64,000 bases of DNA, taken from the NCBI GenBank assembly GCA_943736015.1, contig OX031063.1, forward strand, positions 39,820,672 through 39,884,671, given 5' to 3'. Made by a program: the position numbers and the translations under genes. This stretch comes from Tridacna crocea. Its lineage: Eukaryota; Mollusca; Bivalvia; Cardiida; Cardiidae. The notes beneath the pieces were generated by a model. That model worked only from the letters and a program-made list of their open reading frames with translations, searched no databases and had not been told where the DNA came from. Shown one piece after another: positions 10,962-21,591 of this stretch (its first letter is position 1; every line of letters starts with the position of its first letter).

Positions 10962-11172
10962 CTCTTTACCAAACGACTAAATTTTAGACTAGTTCAAATT
11001 CAAAGCATTTGTAGGTGATACAATACATGTACATGTAAGTGTAACTGAAAAAATCAAAATTTGTTTTGAGAAGGATAGAAAACATTATTGGAAAAGGAAA
11101 AAAAATGCTGGTTTTCAAAAGGATTTTTTTCTCATGGTCATTAAAAGTCAGGCCTTTGTGGTAAAGCATTAA
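10958..11172 (-). mobile_element. TH-MITE copy next to exon 2
   Basis: TTAACTCTTTACCAAACGAC to GTGGTAAAGCATTAA. The right hairpin arm is deleted. It ends about 25 bp before the exon 2 acceptor. Confidence 0.78.
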
Positions 11173-11197
11173 TGTAGATCTATTTGCTTTATTTCAG

Positions 11198-11293
11198 ACT
11201 TGGCCAAGGCTCAGAAACAGTTTTCTCAAGATTTAATGGACTTTAACTTCGAATGTATAGGGCATGAACAGACAGATGATGAAAAGCTGATTT
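11198..11293 (+). CDS. GRAF-like BAR domain, exon 2 (codons 52-84)
   Basis: The acceptor TTTATTTCAG|AC and donor T|GTGAGT bound 96 bases in phase 1-1. The exon encodes NLAKAQKQF..DLMDFNFECIG followed by TDDEKLI, matching human NLSSAKRKF..SLNEFKFQCIG and TDDE. The split codon with exon 1 gives Asn and the one with exon 3 gives Ser. A truncated hairpin MITE (10958-11172) ends only about 25 bp before the acceptor, so the branch point region probably lies in MITE-derived or immediately adjacent DNA. Confidence 0.93.
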
Positions 11294-11471
11294 GTGAGTA
11301 TAAACTATTTGTCACATTTGTTATTATCATTAATTTTGCTGTATTCTGGTGTTGTGGAAGGGGACATTGTTCCATTGAATTGAAGAAAAAAATGTCCTGT
11401 CACATGGCATAATGGTGATACTACCGATATGTCCTATGCATTTACCCATCTGACCAAAACAATCCCATCTT

Positions 11472-11700
11472 TTAACCCTTTACCAAACGACAAAATTTTA
11501 TACTGATCCAAAATTGAAAGCATTTGCAGACAACACATAAATGTAACTGAACAAGTGAAATTTGTTTTGGAAGGGGTAGAAAACATTGTGGGAAAAGGAG
11601 AAAATGCTGGTTACCAGCATTTTCTCCTTTTCCCACAATGTTTTCAAAAGACTTCTATCTCAGGGTCGTAAAAACCAGGGATTGTATGGTAAAGGGTTAA
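11472..11700 (-). mobile_element. TH-MITE copy, full length
   Basis: TTAACCCTTTACCAAACGAC to TATGGTAAAGGGTTAA, 229 bp, hairpin perfect around CTGGTTACCAG. Confidence 0.9.
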
Positions 11701-11852
11701 CTTGGATGGGTTGTCTTTTTCACGATGTTTCCAAAAGGCTTCTTTCTCAGGGTCGTTAACAGAATGTGTAGATCAGTGGTAGAACTCTCGCCCTCTAAGC
11801 AATATATTTTCTCAGGGTCGTTAAAAGTCGGGATTGTGTGGTAAAGGGTTAA
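11697..11852 (-). mobile_element. TH-MITE half copy split by a tRNA-like segment
   Basis: The A flank TTTCTCAGGGTCGTTAA occurs twice. Between the two runs lies AGATCAGTGGTAGAACTCTC, which looks like the A-box end of a tRNA-derived SINE. Ends in GTGGTAAAGGGTTAA. Confidence 0.6.
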
Positions 11853-12010
11853 AGACACAGAAAAAGATGCCTTTAAAACACTGTGGGAAAAGGAAAAAAA
11901 TGCTTTTTGCAAGCATTTCACCTTTTTTGATAGTTTTTTCTACTCTATCAAAGCCATATCTCACCATTTGAGCAGGAATAAATTTGTTTACTGCAAATTA
12001 GTGCTTTTAA
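11852..12010 (+). mobile_element. TH-MITE remnant
   Basis: Recognisable hairpin arm ACACTGTGGGAAAAGG and a decayed B flank (CACCATTTGAGC). Confidence 0.5.
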
Positions 12011-12394
12011 CTGTTACCAAGAGACATTGTCTCAGCTGTATTATCCCGCGCTAGATAGCATTCTATAAATACTGATCTGTCTAATACGGGCATCCTGGGT
12101 ACAGAACCGAACCACTTTCCTAGGCAACAACCATTACTTTGAATTTAAAACTAAAATAAAGGTTTACTCAATAAAACGCTACCCAGTGCAATTCACTCAG
12201 CTGTGATAGCAGTTTAGAGAAATCTGGAGTGTAAAGCAGGTCTCATTAATTTTCTTCTCAAACATATTGATAAAAGCTATTTTCAACATTCCTACTTTAT
12301 AGAGCGTAATATTACAGTCTGCCTGCTTTTGGGGGTAGTGATGCGTCATACAAGACAGTCGAATCTTCGAAGAATATGACATGCACAGACAACG

Positions 12395-12599
12395 GTCTCA
12401 GCTGTTTCCAAATTGAGATCATTTGCAGATGACAGTTTCATTGTGGCTGGGATGGTGCTAATTTCTTTGATTGGGTAGAAAACAATGTAGAAAAGGAGAA
12501 AATGCTGGTTACCAGCATTTTCTTCTTTTCCCACAGTGTTTTCAAAAGACATCTTTACTAGGGTTGTTAAAAGTCAGCATTGTGTGGTAAAGAGGTAAA
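12395..12599 (-). mobile_element. TH-MITE copy, left end lost
   Basis: Flank B words, good hairpin, and right end GTGTGGTAAAGAGGTAA. Confidence 0.72.
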
Positions 12600-13387
12600 C
12601 TGGACCAGCCTAGAAAAGCGTAAAGGGTTAATCTTATGTTATCTCAATAATGAGACGCCCCGGTGATCTTTTTCATATTTGGACATTTACTGTACACCGT
12701 ACCGTCTCAAGTCCGTCGTAAATTTTCCAGTAGCAAATATAGAGCGCTATACCGACTTTCGGTTTCGTCGGTTTTATCTGTATTGCAGTGAAATGCAATT
12801 AAATTTTAGTACTAATCATGACCAGAAACAAATTGTTAAACCATTCATTACATAAAAAGCTTGTAGAAGTCGTTTTCAACATGTTTATCTCGGAAAAATC
12901 ACGGACAAAATTTATTGTGCGTGGCAGTCATTTTGAATGTTTTCGAGAACGTAAACAGCTCGAGTCACCGATGAAATGCCCGGTATTTTCTCATGATCAG
13001 TGTTTGAATTGAAAATATTTGTATTTCAAATGAGAGAATCTTGAAAACTCAAGCCACAGGTATGTTTTAAGGTCTAGTTTTGTGCTTTATTTGGGAAATT
13101 ATAAGAGTTCAAACTTGAGCACAAAATCTGTACAGAACTTTCAACTGATTTTGTCCAGATTGTCTCTGTACCCAGAGGCGATCAGTCGAAAAGTAACATC
13201 GCCTTTGGGGATAGTTATCTGTGTACTAAATCTTATGTGTACATTTGTCTCAATTTTTATGGAAATATATATCTCTTATTTTTGCAAGTGAATGATAAAG
13301 TTATTGTCCTGTCTGAATTATCCTTGTTGAATACTGATATGTCAAACTGGAAATATTATCTCTCCCTGTAGCAAGTAAGCTTTAGAT
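12600..13387. other. Intron 2 segment without recognised element
   Basis: No repeat, exon or RNA gene recognised in this stretch. It has slightly higher CpG than its surroundings near 12650-12970. Confidence 0.4.
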
Positions 13388-13482
13388 TTAACCCTTTGGC
13401 TTTTGAGACAATTTGACTCTGTCATATGCAAATTCTTTGAATTTTAACAAGTCTAAAATTTTGATGTTTGGTAAAGAGTTAA
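13388..13482 (+). mobile_element. TH-MITE deletion derivative (95 bp)
   Basis: TTAACCCTTTGGC to TTTGGTAAAGAGTTAA with only flank B between; the palindrome is entirely deleted yet both TTAA sites remain. Confidence 0.68.
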
Positions 13483-13658
13483 AATTTAGTCATTTGGTAC
13501 ATAGTTATCTCTGAATAGACTTTAACTGTCTTATCCAGATGCACAACATAGGTATTGTCAATGATAATTTCAAAGATTAGGCTTGAATTTGCGCAGTCTT
13601 GAAACCCTCCTGGAAAAAATGTTCAATGACCTCCAAAATGATCAGTATAAATCAAGGT

Positions 13659-13896
13659 TTAACTCTTTACCACACAAGCAAATAATAGACTTGTCCAAAT
13701 TGAAAGCATTTAAACATAGCTCAAAAGATGGATTTCGTCTTTTATAGAATACTGTTGAAAACATTGTGGGAAATAGAGAAAATGCTGGTTACCAAGAAAA
13801 TGCTGGTTACTAGCATTTTCTCCATTTCGCACAATGTTTTCAAAAGGCTTCTTTTAAGGGGTCATTAAAAGTTGGGATTGTGTGGTAATGAGTTAA
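13659..13896 (-). mobile_element. TH-MITE copy, first of a pair sharing TTAA
   Basis: TTAACTCTTTACCACAC to TGTGGTAATGAGTTAA. A duplication of AAAATGCTGGTTAC lengthens the hairpin loop. Confidence 0.82.
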
Positions 13897-14124
13897 CTCA
13901 TTACCAAATGAAACAATTTTAGACTGGTTCAAATTGAAAGCATTTGCAGACGACAAAATAATTTAGGTGACTGAAAAATTGAAATTTGTTCTGGGAAGGG
14001 TAGAAAACACTGTGGGAAAAGGAGAAAATGCTGGTTACCAGCATTTTCTCCTTTTCCCACAGTGTTTTCAAAAGGTTTCTTTCTCAGGGGTGTCAAAAGT
14101 AGGGATTGTGTGGTAATGGGTTAA
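13893..14124 (-). mobile_element. TH-MITE copy, second of a pair sharing TTAA
   Basis: TTAACTCATTACCAAATG to TGTGGTAATGGGTTAA; hairpin perfect with the ACACTGTGGG arm variant on both sides. Confidence 0.88.
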
Positions 14125-14223
14125 ACTACTGACATATGTTAAACAGAATGACAAAAGGATGACTTCTTGATGAGAAGAAAATTGTAAAATTGTTCAGTAA
14201 AGCAATACCGGAGGTATTACAGT

Positions 14224-14452
14224 TTAAGCTATTACCATACAATCCCAATTTTAACGACCCTGTAGGAGAAGGGTTTTGAAAACATTGTGGGAAAAGGAGA
14301 AAATGCTGGTTGCCAGCATTTTCTCTTTTTCCCAAAATGATTTCTTCCCCATCCAAAACAAAAAATCATCATTTCAGTTACAATTAATTTGTCATCTGCA
14401 AACCCTTTCAATTTGGGCCAGTCTAGATTTTTGTCATTTGGTAAAGAAATAA
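14224..14452 (+). mobile_element. TH-MITE copy
   Basis: TTAAGCTATTACCATACAAT to TTTGGTAAAGAAAT; right TTAA decayed, spacing kept at 229 bp. Confidence 0.82.
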
Positions 14453-14559
14453 TGATAGTTTTTCATGTGATGGCAATATCTTGTTACTGGTTTTCTCATT
14501 ATTAGGCTCCTGTGTAGTTCTTTGGTACTCTGATAAACTGTAGACTCTATGCTCAAGCT

Positions 14560-14788
14560 TTAACCCATTACCAAACGACAATATTTTAGACTGATCCAAA
14601 TTGAAAGCATTTGCAGACAACAAAGTAATAGCAACTGAAAATTTGAAATTTGTTTTGTGAAGGGTAGAAAACATTGTGGGAAAAGGAGAAAATGCTGGTT
14701 ACCAGCATTTTCTCCTTTTCCCACAATGTTTTCTAAAGGCTTCTTTCTCAGGGGCGTCAAAAGTAGGGATTGTGTAGTAATGGGTTAA
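14560..14788 (-). mobile_element. TH-MITE copy, full length
   Basis: TTAACCCATTACCAAACGAC to TAGTAATGGGTTAA, 229 bp with a perfect hairpin; looks young. Confidence 0.9.
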
Positions 14789-14894
14789 TAGAAGCACAAA
14801 CCTAAAATTTCATCAGCTTGACACAGCAATCCTTTTTTTTTTGTGATTCTGAAGAAGAGGAAGAACAAGAAGATGAAGGTATTTGAAACTATAA

Positions 14895-15123
14895 GTAAAC
14901 TCTTTGCTACGCAATCCTAACTTTTAACGCTCATTAGAAAGAAGCCGTATGAAATACTGTAGAAAAGGGAGAAAATGCTGATAACTAGCATTTTCTCCTT
15001 TTCCCACAGTGTTTTCTACCATTTCCAGACCAAGTTTCAATTTTTCAGTCACTTTTATTTTGTCATGTGCAAGTGCTTTCAATTTGGACCAGTCTAAAAT
15101 GTTGTTGTATGGTAAAGAGTTAA
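14895..15123 (+). mobile_element. TH-MITE copy, first of a pair sharing TTAA
   Basis: GTAAACTCTTTGCTACGCAA to TATGGTAAAGAGTTAA. Confidence 0.83.
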
Positions 15124-15348
15124 CTCTTTACCAAAAGACACAGTTTAGACTTGTCCAAGTTGAAAGAATTTGCAGACAACAAAATAAACTTGACCCAAAG
15201 AGTGAAACTTGACTTTAGAAGAGTAGAAAACATTGTGGAAAAAAGGAGAAAATGCTGGTTACCAGCATTTTCTCCTTTTCCCGCAATGTTTTCAGAAGGC
15301 TTTTTCCTCTGGATCATAAAAATCTGGGATTGTTTGTTAAAGGGTTAT
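15120..15348 (-). mobile_element. TH-MITE copy, second of a pair sharing TTAA
   Basis: TTAACTCTTTACCAAAAGAC to TGTTAAAGGGTTAT; the two copies sit head to head with B flanks facing each other, making a larger inverted repeat. Confidence 0.85.
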
Positions 15349-15361
15349 GTGTTGCTCAGAT

Positions 15362-15478
15362 GATTAGATTTGTCTTTGAAATGGAAGAGGTTGAAGAAAA
15401 TTGAGAAAATTACTGGGTACCAGCATTCTCCCCACTCCTTCAGTGTTGTCAAGAACTTCTTCCTCACGAACAATTAAC
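15362..15478 (-). mobile_element. TH-MITE remnant
   Basis: Decayed hairpin (GAGAAAATTACTGGGTACCAGC) and TTCTTCCTC of flank A. Confidence 0.45.
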
Positions 15479-15564
15479 CCCTTATGCTATAGTAAAATTT
15501 TGGACTCCTGTGTATTGCAAGCCATTGCAGAAGACAAGGTGGTTCAGTTTATGGTATAAGTCTT

Positions 15565-15793
15565 TTAACCCTTTCCAAAATGACAAACTTTTGGACTTGA
15601 CCAAATCGAAAGCATTTGCAGACGACAAAATAAAAGTGACTGAAAATTTGAAAGTTGTTTTGTGAAGAGTAGAAAACATTGTGGGAAAAGGAGAAAATGA
15701 TGGTTACCAGCATTTTCTCCTTTTCCTACAATGTTTTCCAAAGGCTTCTTTTTAAGGATCGTCAAAAGTAGGGGTTTTGTGGTAATGGGTTAA
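15565..15793 (-). mobile_element. TH-MITE copy, full length
   Basis: TTAACCCTTTCCAAAATGAC to GTGGTAATGGGTTAA, 229 bp. Confidence 0.87.
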
Positions 15794-15908
15794 AGTATAG
15801 AAAACATAGTGGACAAGACAGATGTTGGTTAGCAGCATTTTCTCTTTTTCCCTCAACGTTTTGGAAAGCCCTTCTCTCAGTGTGGTTACAACTTTGGATT
15901 GTTGGGAT
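15794..15908 (-). mobile_element. TH-MITE remnant
   Basis: Hairpin-derived ATAGAAAACATAGTGGACAA and GCAGCATTTTCTC only. Confidence 0.5.
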
Positions 15909-15952
15909 AATAATGGCCTGCAACATGCAAAAAAGAGCTTTCAGACATTGGC

Positions 15953-16181
15953 TTTACCCTTTCCCAAACAATCCCTGGTTTTTACAGGTTAAGAATAGAA
16001 GCCTTTTGAAAACATTGTGGGAAAAGGAGAAAATGCTGGTAACCAGCATTTTCTCCTTTTCCCACAATGTTTTCTACCCTACCATATAGAAAAATCATCC
16101 TTTTAGCAACTGTTAATATGTCATTTGCAGAATGCTTTCAATTTGGTCTGGTCCAAAATTTGCTGTTTGGGAAAGGGTTAA
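15953..16181 (+). mobile_element. TH-MITE, subfamily 3, full length
   Basis: TTTACCCTTTCCCAAACAAT to TTTGGGAAAGGGTTAA. Subfamily 3 has CCCTTTCCC ends, AATCCCTGGTTTTTAC in flank A and CTACC.TA....AAATCATC..TT.AGCAAC in flank B. Confidence 0.87.
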
Positions 16182-16185
16182 AGTG

Positions 16186-16360
16186 TCGTCTCGGATCAAC
16201 TGCGCGTACTGCGCAGGCTGTTCCGAGACAGCACTTTGCATCCACATTTGATTTTGTCTTACAGTAGACTTGTGTGAAACAGAAAATCGTACACAATCGG
16301 AAAGTTTCATCTCGGATCAGACTGCGCAGACTATGCAGGTTGTTCCAAGACAACATTCAC
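16186..16360. repeat. Two direct copies of a TCTCGGATCA-ACTGCGC repeat
   Basis: CGTCTCGGATCAACTGCGC...GCAGGCTGTTCCGAGACA at 16189-16231 recurs as CATCTCGGATCAGACTGCGC...GCAGGTTGTTCCAAGACA at 16311-16355. Each unit is itself an imperfect inverted repeat. Possibly the source form of the dispersed GATCAGACTGC pieces. Confidence 0.5.
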
Positions 16361-16679
16361 ACAAATGTTCGAATGTTCCCCTTTGAGTGTTGCAGCCCAA
16401 ATGTGGAATGTTTTTGTATAGGGGTAATTCTATGTCTTGAACAGCACAACATACTAGATTCTTACAAAAAGGTAACCAGGCTGTAACAATTAAACCATGA
16501 AAACAAATTTTCAGCAATGTTCCATTCAGAATCTGATAAGCCCTCTGCTTTATGCGTCAGAATGTTTTTGTGATGAATTATAAACCCTTTCTGCTTTTGC
16601 CTGAAACCGCATCTTCTGTAAAAATGTATAGAACAATGCAGCACTTTAATTAAACAAAGTTCTGAAGATAGTTTATTGA

Positions 16680-16875
16680 GCCAATTTACCAAACAATCTG
16701 GTGTTTTTTGTCATTGCCTTTATGAAAAAGTCTTTTTAAAAAAAATGTTGGAAGAGGAGAAAAGTCAAGTAACCAGTATATTCTTTCCCCCACATTGTCT
16801 ATCATTTTAGCCACATTCAGTTTAACAATGCTTTTGATGTGGACTTTCCTGAAATTCATTGCAATTTCAAGAAAT
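16680..16875 (+). mobile_element. TH-MITE remnant
   Basis: TTACCAAACAATCTGGTGTT, decayed hairpin around AAGTAACCAGT, CATTTTAGCCAC of flank B. Confidence 0.55.
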
Positions 16876-16899
16876 GAACTGTTCACAAAAAAATAGGAC

Positions 16900-17103
16900 T
16901 CATCAAGTTAAAAACACTTGAAGACAACTTGATTACAAACAAATTTTGGCTCAAATGATGAGAACTGTCCTTGAAAGAAATTACAGAAAACATGCTTCGG
17001 AAAGGAGACAACACTGGGTACCAGGATTTCTCCTTTTCCCAGGATGTTTTCAAAATCTTTTTCTAACAGGTCATTAAAACATGGAACTAATTGGCAAAGG
17101 ATT
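16900..17103 (-). mobile_element. TH-MITE remnant
   Basis: Flank B, hairpin (ACACTGGGTACCAGG) and AATTGGCAAAGGATTA at the right end. Confidence 0.55.
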
Positions 17104-17109
17104 ATGGTA

Positions 17110-17688
17110 AAACTGGCATGCATGTGCTTTTCCTGCCAGTCAATACAATCAATAGTTTCTTTGAAATATTACCTGACACTCCTCAGGAATCAATATAAAA
17201 TTTTCTGGATTTACTTGACTTTCACTTTTTTTATGACTGATGATAAACTAGCTACATTAACATTATTCTAGTTCTAATCTCAATTTGATATTATGACCAC
17301 TTAATTTGTTTTGCGGCAGATCTGTTTGTACTATAATAATGGAAAACATTAAGAAGTGCAGTAACAATTTTCTGCCTGTGACATAAAGCGGCTTTCACAA
17401 TTATCATAAATTACCTCTTCAGCCATGTTAGATCAAGGTCGGACTGTACAAAACTTGCAGTAACTTGGATCTTCGATCTTTGCTGAAAAAGTGTAGGTTA
17501 AACACTACTACAAAATTGCTATTATCAGAGTCATTTCTAAGACCGTAAAATGTTAGTTGGGGTCTTTTTTTGGTTCTTAGGGTTACTATACAGAATTTCA
17601 TTCGATTATTCCTAACTTACAATAATGCTTTCTATTACCTGCTCAGTAGAGAGCTAATGAACTAAAGCAGCAGAAGTTACAATGTGTT
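17110..17688. other. Intron 2 segment without clear element
   Basis: Only a piece of the dispersed repeat (GATCAAGGTCGGACTGTAC near 17430) is recognised. Confidence 0.4.
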
Positions 17689-17795
17689 TTAACTCTTTAC
17701 CAATAGAAACATGTTTTAACTGCTCTGAATAGGGATGCTTTTCAAAGTATGATCGGAAAAGGAGAAATAAAAACTGTTTATCTTCATGCTGTTAA
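17689..17795 (-). mobile_element. TH-MITE truncated copy
   Basis: TTAACTCTTTACC and one hairpin arm (GATCGGAAAAGGAGAAA); abuts the TTAA of the next copy. Confidence 0.5.
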
Positions 17796-18020
17796 CCCAT
17801 TACCACTCAATCCCTACTTTTGACGCCCCTGAGAAAGAAGCCTTTTGAAAACACTGTGGGAAAAGGAGAAAATGCTGGTAACCAGCATTTTCTCCTTTTC
17901 CCACAGTGTTTTCTACCCCTTCCAGAACAAATTTCAATATTTCAGTCACCTTTATTTTGTCGTCTGCAAATGCTTTGAATTTGGACCAGTCCAAAATTTC
18001 CACATGTGGTAATGATTTAA
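17792..18020 (+). mobile_element. TH-MITE copy, full length
   Basis: TTAACCCATTACCACTCAAT to TGTGGTAATGATTTAA, 229 bp, perfect hairpin around TGGTAACCA. Confidence 0.9.
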
Positions 18021-18157
18021 CTGGCCGTATCTTCTTTTTGAACTAAGTTTTGTATACATGGAGAGACATAAGTCCTTCATTTTAGCCGTGTTTAATTTGT
18101 TGTCAGTAGATGCCTTTAATTTGGGTCTTATATTTTTTTCATCTGGTAAAGAACTAA
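18017..18157 (+). mobile_element. TH-MITE flank B fragment
   Basis: TTTAATTTGTTGTCAGTAGATGC and CATCTGGTAAAGAACTAA; shares the preceding TTAA. Confidence 0.55.
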
Positions 18158-18449
18158 GTAGGCTGGCTTTTGTTATGAGACTACAAAGTTTTATAGACAA
18201 CAGACAATGGCATCTGCAGCTGTGAAATTTATCATTCTGTCAGATTTTGTGATGCATTCCTTCAACCTGAATTTGTTTTGTTTGACCTGGTATCTATAAA
18301 TCATGGTTGCATGGAGGATATAATGATTTCCCATACAGCTTTTCAAGACAAAATGGCAGTGAAAATTTTAACAGTATTGGTGGTCCTTCAGATGTTGGTT
18401 TTCTTGTTTTAGCAAAACGGAAAAATTGAAAAGGAGTTAATTCAGATAA

Positions 18450-18643
18450 CCAGAGCTCAAGGTAGTGGGAGTGATTTTGATTTCAAAACTGAAATTATTA
18501 TTTATTCTCCTCTAAATCCTATGTTATGGATACTCATTAGAATCGTCTCATCGAGACGATTCTAATGAGTACCCACAACATAGGGTTTGAATGAGAGATA
18601 ATTATTTTAGAATACCACCACTCCCTCTTGTCTGGAGCTCTGG
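18450..18643. mobile_element. Foldback MITE, unrelated to TH-MITE (194 bp)
   Basis: CCAGAGCTC...GAGCTCTGG ends with ATAA on both sides (18446-18449, 18644-18647). The centre is a strong hairpin, TAGAATCGTCTC/GAGACGATTCTA, with arms reaching almost to the ends. No coding capacity. Confidence 0.75.
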
Positions 18644-18894
18644 ATAACAATGAATTTTATTATGGTAGATCTACATGTTTTTGCATGGATTGAAGGTTAC
18701 AGGAAATCTTTTGATAATGGACATACACAAGATTTTGTTGTCTTGTAAAGAGTAAAATTGTGTGTGGGGGGGGTGTTTCAAATTGTCTCCACAAACATGT
18801 ATCTCAAGATCAGAATGGGATCTCTGTGCAGTCTTATCCTTGATCTAAAATGGTTTCAAAAGTTGCCCTCTTGAAGTTGTTATAGGCTGTGACC

Positions 18895-19100
18895 CATTAT
18901 ATCTTTACCAAGCAACATTTTAGAACTCAAATTTGTGCCTGCCCACTACGTAATGAATGTGGCCCTATGATTGAAATAACTTTTCTTTTGAAGGTTTGAA
19001 TCCTGTCACAGTGTGGGAAAGGGAGAATATGCACTATATCAACATTTTCTCCTTTTTCAAACATGTTTTCAAAAACCATCGCCTTCAGGGTTTTTCCTTC
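18895..19100 (-). mobile_element. TH-MITE remnant
   Basis: CTTTACCAAGCAACATTTTAGA, CACAGTGTGGGAAAGGGAGA and a decayed flank A. Confidence 0.5.
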
Positions 19101-19241
19101 ATTTCTTTTGCTTACCAGCAGTTTCACTTAGTTACATTTGAATAATGCCCCCCTCTTGCTTTGCAATTTACACACAGTGTGATACGACTGTCACAGATGA
19201 CTTTTACAGTAAACAGCTTGACAAATGCAAAAACTCTGCTT

Positions 19242-19494
19242 TTAACCCTTAACCATACCTGAAGAATAAATTTTAGTACTTAAAACATTGTGAGAAAAGA
19301 AGAAACTGCTTGTACCCAGCATTCTTTTTTCTTTCCATCATATTTTCTACTTTTCTTCTGCTTCGCTAGCGTAGAAAAAAATGTGGGAAAAAGGAGAAAA
19401 TACTGGTTATCTGCAACTTCTCTTTTTTCCCCACAATGTTTTCAAGAGGCTTCTTTCAAAGGGTAGTTAAAAGTCGAGATTGTGTGGCAAAGGA
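19242..19494. mobile_element. TH-MITE mosaic: two A-end halves joined
   Basis: A left half in + orientation (TTAACCCTTAACCATAC... ending TTTTCTACTTTTC) is joined to a second hairpin plus flank A in - orientation ending TGTGTGGCAAAGG. Flank B is absent from both. Confidence 0.55.
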
Positions 19495-19731
19495 ATAGCC
19501 CTTTTTCAAACAATCCTTGGTTTTCAAGACCATTAGAAAGGTGGCTTCTGAAAACATTGAGAGAAAAGCAGAAAATGCTCAGGTAACCAGCATTACCTCC
19601 TTTTTTCCCCCCCAGTGTTTTCCTTCCTTTTCAAAACAAATTTCAGTGTTTCAGTGACATTAATTTTGTCGTCTGAAAAAGGCTTCCAATTTGGGCTCAT
19701 CTAAAGTTATCCTTTGGTAAAGAGGTTACAG
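19491..19731 (+). mobile_element. TH-MITE copy
   Basis: CCCTTTTTCAAACAATCC to TTTGGTAAAGAGGTTA; hairpin loop enlarged (CTCAGGTAACC). Confidence 0.72.
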
Positions 19732-19820
19732 TTCAATTTTGTACTTGCATTTCTGTGCATCCAAATGCATCTGATAAAGCCTTCATACACAGGCACTTTT
19801 AAGTATGGTATTAAAGAGAA

Positions 19821-20031
19821 CTGAACTCTTTACCGTACAAACAAATTTTAGACTGGTTCAAATGCATATGACAAAATAATTTAACTCCAAGATGGAAATT
19901 CATTTTTAGACGGTACAAAGAATTGTAGGAAATGAGCAAAATTTAATGTTTCTTATCCACAACCCACATTGTTTTTAAAAGGCCTTTTCCCTCGGTTCCC
20001 TGAAACTTGGTATTTGGTGGTAAAAGATTCT
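19821..20031 (-). mobile_element. TH-MITE copy, degenerate
   Basis: TGAACTCTTTACCGTAC, flank B words, and TTTGGTGGTAAAAG at the right. Confidence 0.6.
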
Positions 20032-20096
20032 TTTGATAGTTTGATAATTGAGAAAACATGGTGATGATAAAATGCTGAAAAATTCCTGACTGATAA

Positions 20097-20140
20097 CTCA
20101 ATACCAAATGACATATTTTTTGACTGGACCAAATTCAAGG
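20097..20140 (-). mobile_element. TH-MITE end fragment
   Basis: AACTCAATACCAAATGACAT followed by GACTGGACCAAATTCAAG: outer 40 bp of flank B only. Confidence 0.5.
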
Positions 20141-20361
20141 TAATAACTCTCTACTAAACGACTAATTTTTGGACTGGCCAGATTCAAAGCATCTGCAGGA
20201 CAAAAATTAAATCTTGGTAATAATTGACTTCGACTTTGATAGGGTAGAAAATACTGTAGGAAAAGGAGAAAATGCCGGTTACCAGCATTTACTCCTTTTC
20301 CAACAGTGTTTTCTATAGGCTTCTTTCTCAGGCTTGTTTAGGGATGTGTGGTGAAGAGTTG
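20141..20361 (-). mobile_element. TH-MITE copy
   Basis: TAATAACTCTCTACTAAACG to GTGTGGTGAAGAGTTGA with a good hairpin. Confidence 0.78.
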
Positions 20362-20436
20362 AGCTTTCATTTCTTTCTCCTTTGCAAACTTTAATACAGT
20401 GGCCAATTCCTTTATTTATTTTTGTTTCACTTTCCC

Positions 20437-20663
20437 TTCGACCCTTTACCATACAATCCCAAGTTTTAACAACCTTAATGGACAGGGCTTTTGAAAACAT
20501 TATAGGAAAAGGAGAAAATGTAGACAACCAGCATTTTTTCCTTTTCTCACAATGTCTTCTGTCCTTTCAAAAAAACAATTTTATAATCTGGGCCATATTC
20601 TGCATGTCTGCAAGTGCATTGAATTTGACTTGTCTGAAATTTTATTGTTTGGTAAAGGGTTAA
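20437..20663 (+). mobile_element. TH-MITE copy, first of a three-copy chain
   Basis: CCCTTTACCATACAATCCC to TTTGGTAAAGGGTTAA; shares its right TTAA with the next. Confidence 0.82.
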
Positions 20664-20876
20664 CTCATTACCAAGTGAAAAAATTCTAGACTGGTTCGAA
20701 TTGAAAGCATTTACAGACGACAAAATAAAGGTGACTGAAAAATTGGGAAGCGTAGAAAACACTGTGGGAAAAGGAGAAAATGCTGGTTACCAGCATTTTC
20801 TCCTTTTCCCACAGTTATTTTAAAAGGCTTCTTTCTCAGGGGTGTCAAAAGTAGGGATTGTGTGGTAATGGGTTAA
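20660..20876 (-). mobile_element. TH-MITE copy, second of the chain
   Basis: TTAACTCATTACCAAGTG to TGTGGTAATGGGTTAA. Its first 20 bases are identical to those of the next copy, suggesting local duplication or the same source. Confidence 0.87.
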
Positions 20877-21093
20877 CTCATTACCAAGTGAAAAAATTCT
20901 AGACTTGTTCAAATTTAAAGCATTTGCAGCTGACAAAATAAATTTAACTAAAAAATTGATACTATATTTCAAGTAGAGTACAAAACATTGCGGGAAAAGG
21001 AGAAAGTGCCGGTTTTCTCCTTTTCCCACAAGTTTTCAAAGACCTGCTCCCATTAGGGTCATTAAAACTTAGGATTGTGTGGTAAAGGGTTAA
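20873..21093 (-). mobile_element. TH-MITE copy, third of the chain
   Basis: TTAACTCATTACCAAGTG to GTGTGGTAAAGGGTTAA; the hairpin has lost its tip (GTGCCGGTTTTCTCC). Confidence 0.82.
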
Positions 21094-21206
21094 ATCAAAG
21101 ATCGGACTACAAGTTCTTCTGCTGTGTGATCTTGATATGATAATACTGTTTGCAAAATAATTCAAAATGTGACAGCCTGACACTCTAAGGATGTAGGGTC
21201 ATTCAT

Positions 21207-21432
21207 TTAACTCTTTACCAAACGACAAAACATTGGACTAGTCCAAATTGAAAGCATTTGCAGACAAAATAAATATGAATCAAAAATTGAATTTTGAATT
21301 AGAAAGTGTAGAAAACATTGTGGGAAAAGGAGAAAAAGCTGGTTACCAGCATTTTCTCCTTTTCCCACAATGTTTTCATAGGCTTTCTATTTCAGGGTTG
21401 TTAAAAGTTGGGATTGTGTGGTAAAGAGTTAA
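21207..21432 (-). mobile_element. TH-MITE copy
   Basis: TTAACTCTTTACCAAACGAC to GTGTGGTAAAGAGTTAA; near-perfect hairpin. Confidence 0.88.
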
Positions 21433-21591
21433 AAGCTTAGTTAGTCATGCTCAATTTCTCTCATCAATCACTGATAAAACTTTGTGTTGTATTTTCAAGG
21501 GCTCCAGTCTAAATATTTTGTCGGTTGCCATTCATGTCACTTCCGTTTATTCTGAAATGTTCTTGTGTCTGCTGATCATAGGCAGCTTGAT

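Noticed and set aside
14855-14880. Acidic micro-exon candidate (GAAGAAGAGGAAGAACAAGA...) followed by GTATTT
   Set aside because: Low-complexity purine run without a convincing acceptor; entry in phase 1 gives a stop, and exons 2-3 join well without it.
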